Positions 11,480-20,479 of a stretch of 64,000 nt of DNA are shown here, in pieces (position 1 is the first letter of the stretch; each line of letters begins with the position of its first letter). Source of the DNA: Trissonchulus latispiculum (lineage: Eukaryota > Nematoda > Enoplea > Enoplida > Ironidae); contig JASAND010011151.1 in assembly GCA_030248195.1 (NCBI GenBank), forward strand, positions 1 through 64,000. Direction: 5' to 3'. Both the position numbers and the translations under genes were made by a program. The notes beneath the pieces were generated by a model. That model did not search any database, was not told where the DNA came from, and worked only from the letters and a program-made list of their open reading frames with translations.

Positions 11480-11813
11480 AGTGCGTAGTCAAAGAATGGC
11501 GTCCGATTACAGTCTATTGATATGAGGTTATCAAATTCTCCGTATATAATGATTTCTACACCCTGGGGATAAGTGGCTGCTGGTAGGGCCTTCTCAAGTT
11601 GCATCCTCAGTGACACATCACCTTCCTTGATCAGTTGCATTGCCCCTGTATCTATATTGTCTGGTGTTAGGTCAAAGGCAAAAATAGTGTATCCCTTGGC
11701 AAAGTCTTCGTAGGAAATATCTGCTCCCTTGGTGGATAGAGGTATATGAAGGGCATCGTATACTGGAACTTATCCCATGCCATCTTCATTGGCTGTTTTG
11801 GTACAAACTCATC
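11480..11813 (-). pseudogene. C-terminal part of Polinton major capsid protein, left copy
   Basis: Minus-strand match to the last third of the capsid gene at about 19070-19402, including the FDNLISIDYN region next to the protease start. It breaks off at 11813, where a 4.1 kb retroelement begins; the next capsid segment continues at 15889. The duplicated five bases TCATC mark the insertion. Confidence 0.8.
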
Positions 11814-13559
11814 TATAGAAACTATAGAGATACTATAGATAAGCTAGACGTTGATAACTACTTGGAGAATTTTAACAAATATGGAGTGCAGTGCGATTGT
11901 AGTAATAGTGCATACAAGGACCCATATCATGACCATATAATTACTGGTAACGTGAATGTAATAGATAATCCAATTGTCAAGCAAGTAATTAAATATGGTC
12001 CTAAGTTTAGAATACGTAGTAATCGATCTGAACAAGTCATTATTGATTCTGTAAAATTATCATTAATAAATTACATAAACAAACTACATAGAAAATATAA
12101 ATGGGATTTATATGCTTTAAGTAATTGGATGGATACAGTACTTACCAAAATTAAGTTTAAACTCAGTACAATGCAAAATCGAAATACGAATAATAATTTC
12201 AATATCAAAGAATTTAAGCTAAATATGCTAAACTTACATCAACGTTATGTGTTCTGTCCGGTAGATAAAGCCAATCAGAACATAGCCATTATCTGTAAGC
12301 AATACTATATATACCTTCTGCTTGCTGAATTAGGTATAATAAATGGGAATAACAATAACACTTATTGTCGTATAAATGATACGCAACAGTCATTAATTAC
12401 TAAAATTAAAAGTTATTACAAGGAACATAAAATAGATGATCAAAATTTATCTGCATTTCCTTATATTTATCTTATCCCTAAGTTCCATAAATGTCCAATT
12501 AAATTTCGCACAATTATCGCTAGTAAATATGCTGTAACTAAACCATTGTCTGTACTTATAGATAAAGCGCTTTCTCTAATTAAATCAAGTAGGGAAAGGT
12601 ATGGTAAAATAGTTAAGCCAGCTTTTAACTGCAATCCCTACTGGATAATAGATAACAACCACTCAATTAGGAATAATATTAATAAAATTAATAATATGAA
12701 GCAAGCTAAAACAGTTAATACCTATGATTTCACTACTCTATATACTAACCTAAAACACGATACAATAATTTCCTCTTTAGATAAGTTATTATATGCCACA
12801 ATGAGAAATCCAATGCATCCCACTTACGTTGGAATGCGTTGGGGATACGGAAATACTACACAACAAACCATAACTTATCCACTATTACTAAAACATATAA
12901 AATTTCTACTTGATAACCTAATCTTTACTTGTGGTAACTATATTTTTAAGCAAACCATTGGAATTCCAATGGGTAGTAATGCTGCACCAAATATAGCAAA
13001 TTTAGTTTTACATCAAATGGAATTTGATTATATCTCGAATAATAAAAATAATGACAATAATAAACTGTTAACAGCTGTTGGTAGATATATTGATGATTTT
13101 ACTCTACTCAATGATAAAGATTACTTTGAAACAATAAAACATGATATGTATCCTAAGGAATTAGAACTTAACAAAGTTAATACAAGCAATCAACATGCAA
13201 ACGTGCTAGATATTAGTATAACTATAAAGGATAATATATTTGTAACTAAACTATACGATAAACGTGATGACTTTCCTTTCCATATTAATAAATATCCTGT
13301 AAGTGAGTCATACATAAGTAAAAGAATTATACAAAATACAATTAAATGTCAAGTTAATCGTATTAATACAATTAGTACAGAATTTAGAGATTTCCTAGAA
13401 GAGATATATAAACTAAAAAGTACACTTAAGGATAGAGGATACTCTAATAAATTCATCAGGTACATGCTGCGGGAAGCTACGGTGAATAACCCGGATGTCA
13501 GAGATAAATTCCTATCCAGCTCTTTGCAAAAATCGAACTTATTCAAGATTATAAATTAG
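11814..13559 (+). CDS. Reverse transcriptase, Penelope-like type
   Basis: An uninterrupted frame of about 580 codons, open at the left element border. Landmarks in order: VFCPVDKANQNIAIICKQYY and YLIPKFHKCPIKFRTII (fingers), motif A YDFTTLYTNL near residue 290, motif B TIGIPMGSNAAPNIANL near 370, motif C RYIDDF near 410, then KLYDKRDDFPFHINKYP and a C-terminal helical thumb (DRGYSNKFIRYML). The DFTTLYT, GIPMGS and YIDD combination is that of Penelope-like RTs. No GIY-YIG endonuclease is present at either end. It would copy element RNA into DNA. There is no ATG near the start, in keeping with truncation or an upstream exon. Confidence 0.8.
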   Translation, partial: YRNYRDTIDKLDVDNYLENFNKYGVQCDCSNSAYKDPYHDHIITGNVNVIDNPIVKQVIKYGPKFRIRSNRSEQVIIDSVKLSLINYINKLHRKYKWDLYALSNWMDTVLTKIKFKLSTMQNRNTNNNFNIKEFKLNMLNLHQRYVFCPVDKANQNIAIICKQYYIYLLLAELGIINGNNNNTYCRINDTQQSLITKIKSYYKEHKIDDQNLSAFPYIYLIPKFHKCPIKFRTIIASKYAVTKPLSVLIDKALSLIKSSRERYGKIVKPAFNCNPYWIIDNNHSIRNNINKINNMKQAKTVNTYDFTTLYTNLKHDTIISSLDKLLYATMRNPMHPTYVGMRWGYGNTTQQTITYPLLLKHIKFLLDNLIFTCGNYIFKQTIGIPMGSNAAPNIANLVLHQMEFDYISNNKNNDNNKLLTAVGRYIDDFTLLNDKDYFETIKHDMYPKELELNKVNTSNQHANVLDISITIKDNIFVTKLYDKRDDFPFHINKYPVSESYISKRIIQNTIKCQVNRINTISTEFRDFLEEIYKLKSTLKDRGYSNKFIRYMLREATVNNPDVRDKFLSSSLQKSNLFKIIN

Positions 13560-13600
13560 CAAATATAATCACCATGCCGATTTCTTTCTATTTCAGCAAA

Positions 13601-14691
13601 ATGGGTGATACGCCAACATCGGGAGTTGCATCGGACGATAGAGGTAGTAAGAGAACGTTTGATGAAATGGAAACGAATTCAGGATCACCTCAACCAACGT
13701 CGCGCGCCAGTTTCCTGTCCCGGATACAGGCATTGGAAAATACGGTGTCACAGCACTCAGTTTCCATCACCAATCTTGAGATAGAATTGGCTCTGGAATC
13801 CTCCCATAGTCGGTCTAGAAACTTAGTGGTGGAAAATTTCGATTTAACCTCCTCCACTGATAGGTCGGAGCTTAAAACAGCTTTAATCTCCTTTCTGAAT
13901 GAAAAATTATTCCTGGATGATCTGGCTAAATTAAGGGATACGGATATCGAACTGGTCCACTGGCTGGGTCATCCTGCAAGGCTCAGGTTAATCGCGGCGT
14001 TCTATTCCCGGGATACTCTGGCTCGCATATTCTCTGCTGCATCCAGGTTAAAACCTCTTAATCTGGAACGTAAGGGTGCCGGTAAAAAGCCAATACAGCT
14101 CCGAAAGCATTCGGCCCCAGCTCTGGATGCCGAGCGCAAATACCTGGAGTTTATCGTGATGCGTGGACGGTCTACTAATACGTTAGGCGAGAAAGAAGGC
14201 TTGATTAAGGTAGATAGCTTAAGCAAGCTGTATTAATTAAATTATGTGATGTAAAGCAAGATTTAGGTAACTTAACTATATCTGGTCCGTATCCAATATT
14301 TGAATCTGTTCTATGACTATGTTAATGTATTTAATTGTATATACACTTCTCGTAGCAACGTAATGACAATTTTATTACTGCTATTAATAGTAATAGTGAG
14401 ATGTTTCACTATTACACTTGAATTTAATTATATCTATATCAATTATAGACGGGTGCATATGGTCGTCCTATCCTGCATACCTCAACTGGCACGTTCACGG
14501 TCGAGACCCTACCACTGGACCTAGCTAATCTAAGCAGTCGACCATTTGTTAAGAGAATGAAAAATTGGGACCTGCATCGTCAATCTCCTCCAACTGCCTC
14601 CACTGCTTCCACATCTATTGCTGTGGCCTCTCCGGTCATTGATCGCCAGTCAAGCCAACGCCCAACTGTAGTGGTTACTGATGCTGAGTAG
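13601..14691 (+). CDS. LINE ORF1-like coiled-coil/RRM protein, two exons
   Basis: ATG at 13601 follows directly after a splice-acceptor-like tract (TTTCTTTCTATTTCAG, ending 13596). Exon 1 runs to 14209 and ends AAG before GTAGAT; exon 2 (14449-14691) follows TATAG. Both borders fall between codons and keep the frame. The product (about 283 residues) has a charged head, a helix with coiled-coil spacing (RIQALENTVSQHSVSITNLE), then a domain with RNLVVENFDL and WLGHPARLRLIAAFYSRDTL, similar to the RRM plus C-terminal domain of L1 ORF1 proteins, and a Ser/Thr/Pro-rich tail. It is probably an RNA-binding chaperone for the element. It sits downstream of the RT, the reverse of the usual order. Confidence 0.68.
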
Positions 14692-14891
14692 TCTACGAAT
14701 GATCCAATCTTGAACTGTATCCCCAGTTATTTTTCACTAACAGTACCATCTAACTTTAACCTTTCCAAAAAATCTGATTCCCGTACTACTGAATCTGTTT
14801 TATCTAATGGGTTACTAATGTTTTAATAAATATTGATCTCGTGGATAATTAGTCTTGTGAGTCTTTCGTCTTTATTGTTGAATCATCTGTA

Positions 14892-14894
<3 letters not shown>

Positions 14895-14923
<29 letters not shown>
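14895..14923. repeat. TA microsatellite
   Basis: Short perfect TA tract in the 3' non-coding part of the RT element. Confidence 0.9.
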
Positions 14924-14926
<3 letters not shown>

Positions 14927-14946
14927 TTTTGGTTTTGTCTTTAACT

Positions 14947-15094
14947 TGGGCTTAGGCCCCACTCAACATGGGCTTCGGCCTCTTTCAACTTGGGCCTTGT
15001 GCCCCTACAATTTACTACTTTTTATCTAGTTCTGTTTATGCCAGGCGTTTGCCACTTTTAACTTGGGCATCTGCCCCACTGGGCTTTTCCGCCC
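14947..15094 (+). other. Cluster of six small GGGC/GCCC hairpins
   Basis: Six short inverted repeats of the same design follow each other: GGGCTTAGGCCC, GGGCTTCGGCC, GGGCCTTGTGCCC, AGGCGTTTGCC, GGGCATCTGCCC and GGGCTTTTCCGCCC, most preceded by AACTTG or ACT. Each would form a 4-5 bp GC stem with a short loop. They lie in the 3' non-coding region of the RT element and look like a diverged tandem array with the pairing kept. Confidence 0.6.
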
Positions 15095-15335
15095 ATCATG
15101 TTCGCAAAATTAATTTTTCGGTCCTGAAACTCTAAATAATACATACTGGATAATGTTTTGTAATAATATCTGCTAGTTGTAATAGCTAAGCTCCAGTCAA
15201 ATTTAATAGGGAAGGATTTAGACCTCTATACTCTGGTTCCTCGCAAGAGGGGCTGGGCCTAACCAGTACCTAACCTATACGCATACTGTGTTGTTAAACT
15301 AAAATGTACTGGATCTCTCTGACGATGAGTATAAA

Positions 15336-15423
15336 GGTCCTAATCCCGCCCTGGCCTATAATTAAATAGGCCATCCCCCAAACCTAATTCTCACGATTGG
15401 TCAGGGCCTGAGGGATTAGGGCC
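15336..15423 (+). other. Long hairpin near the 3' end of the RT element
   Basis: GGTCCTAATCCC pairs with GGGATTAGGGCC (one G-U), and inside it GCCCTGGCC pairs with GGTCAGGGC. This gives a stem of about 20 pairs with a loop of some 40 bases. It could be an RNA structure recognised by the element's proteins. Confidence 0.6.
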
Positions 15424-15888
15424 GAAAGACTTTGATCAATTGTGTTAATCTGTCATTATCACAATAATCCCATCAACCCCCACCTAGCACTAATGTATAT
15501 GTTTTGTTTCTACTATTCTACTTATTTGTTCGGTTTCAACTGAAAACCAACTTCAATTTAAAAAGTTTTTAAAAAATTTTTCAAAGTATTTTGTAACTTG
15601 TTTTTTGAAAATTTTTAAAAAATTATTAAAATCATATTGAAATTTTAAATAAAGATTTCATTCTCATCTTATATAATCTATGGTTCACTTAAACAAGCAC
15701 TTTTACTTTATCTCTTATTTCAGTTTTTGTGGTTACATTCCGCTGTACAGGGTATTGGTGATCTTACAACTTGGTTCTGGTTCTCTCTTACAATAGGTAA
15801 AATTAAATAAATACATTCTTCTTTAATCTCTTAAACATATAACCTTATAATTTTATTTTAGCAGGTGCAACTTTCCTTTAGCTTTATT

Positions 15889-16076
15889 TCATCACCATAC
15901 TTTAGGGCAATCTCACTGACATTACAGTGTTGGAGCTCGAGGGGATTATGCTTCTGACTTCCATTGAATGCCTCTGACTTGACCATTGCCACTAGGACTC
16001 TACGAGGAAGAAGCTTTTGAGCATGCCACCAGTCGACCGCATGGATATCTACTGATAGACCTAGACCAGAACACAC
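15889..16076 (-). pseudogene. Polinton capsid protein fragment, left copy (continued)
   Basis: Minus-strand frame containing VAMVKSEAFNGSQKHNP, matching the capsid gene at about 18945-19060. Similarity ends near 16012, which is the inner border of the inverted duplication. The remaining stretch to 16165 is of unknown origin; a short plus-strand frame there ends just before the next gene. Confidence 0.75.
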
Positions 16077-16169
16077 CAGAAAACTCCGCCTACGAGGGCA
16101 TATTTTCCCAGATGATCCTTATACCGACGTATATTCCATAAAAACTGACAATATCAAGAAATAGTAATC

Positions 16170-16515
16170 ATGGATCCTTTTGAAAGAAATATTGACACAC
16201 TGCGACTATTGTGTCGTTGCAAAAGTCGTAAGCGAAGAGAGGCAATTGTTCTTCATGGAAGTTCCGACCTGATTAAAGCTATATGTGACTGTGCAGAAAA
16301 TATCCTGTCTCGTAACGTAAAGATTTCCCAGAAAGAAAAGAAGAGATTAGCAAGATATAAACACGCCCTAAGAGCACTACGAAAGAAACGAGACAGCACG
16401 AGAAGCACCTAAGAGGAAGAAGAAACTAATCATTCAGCACGGAGGATTTTTACCAGCTCTCCTTGGTCCTATTGTTGGAATTGTCAGTGGACTACTCGGG
16501 AATCTCATAAGATAA
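16170..16515 (+). pseudogene. Small basic core-like protein of Polintons, one frameshift
   Basis: Eighty residues starting MDPFERNIDTLRLL and rich in Lys/Arg (KISQKEKKRLARYKHALRALRKKR), then a shift near 16405 into a basic stretch followed by a Gly-rich hydrophobic end (GGFLPALLGPIVGIVSGLLG). Small proteins with a basic body and this hydrophobic tail recur in animal Polintons and resemble adenoviral core peptides; the role (DNA condensation or membrane contact) is inferred. Confidence 0.6.
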
Positions 16516-16534
16516 TAAAAACTGACACTGATAA

Positions 16535-17076
16535 ACTAGACTGCAACGATAGAATACTCAATACTAGTTAAGCCGGACTACTTTGATGAGCACAGTAGAT
16601 CATTGGAGAAGGAAGCTAGCAATGTTCTCAAGTCCAAACTACCAGCAGATATCAAGAGTAAATTGTTTAAACAGGCAGACTATAGGCGTCGAATACTACG
16701 AGATAGGCCAACGGAAATGACCCTCAAGTCCCATGCTATGCCAGACATTGTATCTACCTTACCACCAACACTGCAACAGAAGGGTAGGCATCTGATTGAG
16801 CATATCATGAGTATACCAGGTCTCAAGGTTAACAGTCGAGGTGAAATAGAGTATCAGGGTCAGCCAGCAGTTGGATCTAGAATATATGATCTGATTCACG
16901 ACTTCATTCGTAACAGACCCAGTCAACCACCGGCAACAGGGTGGCAAACATTGGCAAAGGCACTAAGAGACAGCAACGTACCTCAAGAACTTATCGGAAA
17001 CCCACGGTACATAAATATACAGACAGGTCAAGGAATTAGGTCAGCCCTAAGAAAACTCAAATGGAAGAGGCACTAG
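16535..17076 (+). CDS. Conserved Polinton protein of unknown function
   Basis: A frame open from about 16535; the first ATG-like codon is unclear (an ACG stands where a start would be expected before the VKPDYFDEHSRSLEKE segment). The body has LPADIKSKLFKQADYRRRIL, a glycine-rich middle (GLKVNSRGEIEYQGQPAVG) and WQTLAKALRDSNVPQELIGNP. This layout is familiar from animal Polintons, but its function is not known to me. It overlaps the integrase start by 16 bases. Confidence 0.6.
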
Positions 17077-17785
17077 AGAATAACAATAATATTAACACCG
17101 CCAATACTACCTTAGAGAAGATTTACTATGATCCGCAAAGTCCTGCAGCATTTGGCGGTATTAATCGGGTGTATCAGGAGGCAAAAAGACATGGAATCTC
17201 GAGGTCCAAGGTCACTGATTGGTTGGAGAAACAGTACACTTACAGCATCCATAAACCAGTTAGACACAGATTCCAAACGAGGAGGTATCAGGTAGCCGGT
17301 AACGCCGACCTATGGCAAATAGACCTGCCAGACATGGTATCTATAGCAGACAAGAATGATGGCTACAAGTACCTATTCAACTGCATTGACGTCTTCTCCA
17401 AGTACGCATGGGTGATCCCAGTTAAAAGCAAGGGTGGCCAAGAGATGACTACAACTTTTCGTAAAATACTGACAGATGGCAGACGACCACAACACCTACA
17501 GTCAGACAGGGGCAAAGAATTTTTGAACAAAGATTTCCAGTCACTCCTCAAGGCGAACCACATTAACTTTTATACATGCAATAATCCAGTGATCAAGTGT
17601 AGCCTCGGTGAGCTTTTCAATCGAACCATCAAGACAAAGATATGGAAATACTTTACAAAGACCAGATCGTATAGGTACATTGACGACATTCCTCAACACG
17701 TGAAAGGCTACAACAATGCTCGCCACAGGAGTATTGTATGACGCCAGTGGAGGCATCGAAACCTGAAAATATGAAACCGTTGAAG
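17061..17785 (+). pseudogene. INT: Polinton integrase (retroviral DDE type), C-terminal frameshift
   Basis: 226 residues of open frame. The N-terminal part has H/C-poor helical sequence (INRVYQEAKRHGISRSKV). The catalytic core shows Asp in LWQIDLPDM, Asp in HLQSDRGKEFLN and Glu in SLGELFNRTIKTKIWKYF, the DDE set with retroviral spacing. The frame ends at 17741 and a shifted frame continues with TPVEASKPENMK, the usual sequence after the core. It would insert the linear element into host DNA. Confidence 0.82.
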
Positions 17786-18142
17786 ACTGGCAACTGCACC
17801 TGATACAAAGAGGGTCTGGTTTCTACGCCGGCCAAAGGTATCAGCGAGGAGATGGCCTAGGCAGCCTCTTGAGAGGTATTTGACGCTTTATTTGGCCAAT
17901 AGTGCGTCGTGTAGGTCTAGAGGCAGGCAAGCAGGCAGGCATTTCAGACAGCCGGAGATGCGGCTCGTGATTACTTGAATAGAGGTGAGGATCCAAAGGA
18001 AGCACTCAAACGGCATGGGAAGGCAGCCATTGGACGCCTGCTGGAGAACAGTGGAAAGGCAATACAGCAAGGGGAAGGCATGGGAAGCAGGCCACATAGA
18101 CGCAAAGTTGAGAGATTGAAGCGCGATATTTACAGCCCATAA
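17785..18142 (+). pseudogene. Small Polinton virion-type protein, broken
   Basis: Three pieces in different frames: a Gly/Arg-rich start (RGSGFYAGQRYQRGDGLGSL), an amphipathic hydrophobic helix (RFIWPIVRRVG) after an in-frame TGA at about 17880, and a helical basic end (GDAARDYLNRGEDPKEALKR; HRRKVERLKRDIYSP). Position between integrase and major capsid, plus the amphipathic helix, suggest a minor capsid or membrane-lytic protein analogous to adenovirus pVI; this is inference. A small GCAGGCAAGCAGGCAGG repeat lies at the second break. Confidence 0.5.
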
Positions 18143-18143
18143 A

Positions 18144-19402
18144 AACGCTACCTCCAACTCAGGTCAGTGTGGAGAGTGGCTACATGGCAGAAATTTATTT
18201 CCTAAATCCTGTAACCAGTAATGGTCCATACCTATTCCTAGTACCAAAGGATTCTTATATGCTTGACCTGAACAGAAACTACCTTTACCTAAAGCTACGG
18301 ATAACTGATAGTGATGGAAAGGCAGTAGCAAAGGCGGCCGACGGAAGTATCTCAGTGGCACCCATCAATATGCTAGCAAAGACATTCATTAGACGACTAG
18401 TGGTCAAACTATCCGACAAGGAAATTTACAACAGTGGAGACCTTTATCACTATGGAGCGTACCTGGAGACTATAGCCAACTTTGGGAAAGAAGCAAAGAC
18501 GTCTCACCTACAGAGCAACCTATTTGCAAAGGACAGCGATTTCAACGATATCTCCACTACGGCAGCTAAGCATCGGGGTATACCATTTACAGATTGCCGT
18601 TATGTAGTAGTGGCAGGACCCCTTCATTGCGACCTCTTCAAGCAAGACCGACACCTTCTGAGTGAGTGCCAGTTGAGTCTGGAATTACACCGTAACAGCG
18701 ACGACATCCTCCTCCAGTCAGCAACCAGTGGATACAAACTATTAGTCGATGATATAAGTTGGTATGTGTGGAAAGTCAGACCACAAGACTCTCTCACCAT
18801 GGCAATTGAAGGTGTACTAAGAGACCATGAGACGGCAAGTACCCCATCAGGAGGACTAAACTGGTGACAAGGCATATTGCTCCTGGTGTGCAGACTGTCG
18901 TAGAAAATTCCACATTCACCGGTCAACTTCCTCGTAGAGACCTAGTGGCAATGGTCAAGTCAGAGGCATTCAATGGAAGTCAAAAGCATAATCCCCTCGA
19001 GTTCCAATACTGTAATGTCAGTGAGATTGCCATAAAGTATGGTGATGAGTTTGTCCCAAAGCAGCCAATGAAGATGGCATGGGATAAGTTCCAGTATACG
19101 ATGCCCTTCATATTCCTCTACGAAGGCAATGACGTGGCCGGATCCACCAAGGGAGCAGACATTTCCTACGAAGACTTTGCCAAGGGATATACTATTTTTG
19201 CCTTTGACCTGACACCAGACAATATTGATACAGGGGCGATGCAACTGATCAAGGAAGGTGATGTGTCACTGAGGATGCAACTTGAGAAGGCCTACCGGCG
19301 GCCACTTATCCCCAGGGTGTAGAAATCATTATATACGGAGAATTTGATAACCTCATATCAATAGACTATAATCGGACGACATTCTTTGACTACGCACTAT
19401 GA
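18144..19402 (+). pseudogene. MCP: Polinton major capsid protein (double jelly roll), two frameshifts
   Basis: Homolog of the animal Polinton capsid family often annotated F54H12.2-like. Piece 1 (to 18867) contains ESGYMAEIYFLNPVTSN, NYLYLKLRIT, PINMLAKTFIRRLVVKLSDK and YLETIANFGKEAK; piece 2 (18864-19322) has GQLPRRDLVAMVKSEAFNGS and YTIFAFDLTPDNID; the end (to 19402, shifted near 19300) has YGEFDNLISIDYNR. Breaks lie at about 18850 and 19300. The stop overlaps the protease start codon (ATGA), so the genes were tightly packed. It would form the icosahedral shell if the element makes virions. Confidence 0.82.
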
Positions 19403-19833
19403 ACACCCGTGAGATCCTTGAGACTTTATGGAAAGATTGGAAAGTTCCTCTCCTTGGAGTATTTCCCAGTGATAAGCTACCACGATACCGTCCAGGCTGT
19501 CTTGTTGCTAACACTGAGGCATCTGGTGAGGCTGGAGAACACTGGGTTGCAATGTGGCTAGAGGATAACAGGGTTGAATATTTTGACAGCAATGGACTAC
19601 CACCACTCCTCTTCCTGTCATACATTGGCAGGAGGGAACTACAGTATAATCGCATTCAGTTGCAAGATTTCACTACTGATGTATGTGGGGAGTACTGTAT
19701 ATACTTCCTTCACCACAGAGCCAGAGGAAGATCAATGGACTCAATTGTCAACTATCTGAGGCGAAGAAGTGACACTAACGATAACATTGTCAAGACCTAT
19801 GTTGATCGGGTGACACTAGAACCCACACCTTAG
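19399..19833 (+). CDS. PRO: Adenovirus-type maturation protease (Polinton PRO), right copy
   Basis: 145 residues, about 85-90% alike to the left copy at 10985-11479, with the same His (GEHWVAMW), Asp (EYFDSNG), Gln and Cys (DFTTDVCGEYC). It ends about 20 codons earlier than the left copy because of a TAG after TLEPTP. Start ATG overlaps the capsid stop. Confidence 0.85.
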   Translation: MNTREILETLWKDWKVPLLGVFPSDKLPRYRPGCLVANTEASGEAGEHWVAMWLEDNRVEYFDSNGLPPLLFLSYIGRRELQYNRIQLQDFTTDVCGEYCIYFLHHRARGRSMDSIVNYLRRRSDTNDNIVKTYVDRVTLEPTP

Positions 19834-19886
19834 TGCCAGAAATCCCATAAAAAGTCTGCATAGGTGTACTAATAATTTTCATCACC

Positions 19887-20224
19887 ATGTGGCTACTACT
19901 GAGCCTAATCGCAATAGTGTCTTCTGTAGACATTACAGAAACCGGTAATGGTATTCAACTATCTCAAGGCAATATTACCACCGTCGTAGAAAGTGATCAC
20001 CTATATCGTCGGCTAGGGGACTGTAGTCTACACCTGTCCGCGAGGGTGAACTAAGTCATCGATCTAATGCCTGTCACTACATTGAATGGGATCAATGTTG
20101 GGAGTACTGTTACGATACCAACAGACGCCTTCAGTCTATCCACGATAAGATGACTGGCTTTAAGATTGCCAATACCTCAGCACTTGAATACCTACGTGGT
20201 GCCCTAAGTGAATACTACTACTAA
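19887..20224 (+). pseudogene. Small secreted Polinton protein, right copy, broken
   Basis: Begins MWLLLSLIAIVSSVDITET, the counterpart of 10640-10978. A shift near 20040 gives an early stop; the rest of the homologous sequence continues in another frame to 20224. Homology with the left arm runs about 40 bases past the stop. Confidence 0.7.
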
Positions 20225-20479
20225 GTATTTTGTCTAATGTAATGTCTTGCACATTTCGTGTAACTTAATGAAAAATCTAAATTTATAAAAGCAGCCTTTT
20301 GTAATATAACAAATTTTAAATGTCAGCTTTTTAAATGTACTGCTAACTTCAGGCTTACCGGTAAATGTTGTTTGTTGCTTCATGAAATTCAAATTTTCAT
20401 GGTAATAAGAAGGGTATCACATGTTATTCAGCTCAGTTATTCAATATTGATAATGACTTTGCAGCGTCAAGCGGCGTCT

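Larger units (their letters stand above)
11814..15888 (+). mobile_element. 4.1 kb retroelement (Penelope-type RT plus ORF1-like gene)
   Basis: The limits come from comparison with the uninterrupted capsid gene copy at 18927-19402: the capsid frame is split here and TCATC is repeated at 11809-11813 and 15889-15893. Contents in order are an RT frame open to the left border, a two-exon LINE-ORF1-like gene, and about 1.2 kb of non-coding sequence with a TA repeat, a cluster of small hairpins and one long hairpin. No terminal repeats or poly-A tail were found. The RT frame being open at the border suggests 5' truncation. Confidence 0.8.

Noticed and set aside
15320..15440. Possible hammerhead ribozyme (CTGACGA ... 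CGAAA) as found in Penelope-like elements
   Set aside because: The strong helix does not start next to the two core boxes (ten unpaired bases on the 5' side), and no proper stem III with a cleavage triplet is visible.
10606..20262. The inverted Polinton arms as terminal inverted repeats of the element
   Set aside because: They contain gene ends, and the polymerase and finger gene lie outside them; an internal inverted duplication or two head-to-head copies fits better, though it is not proven.
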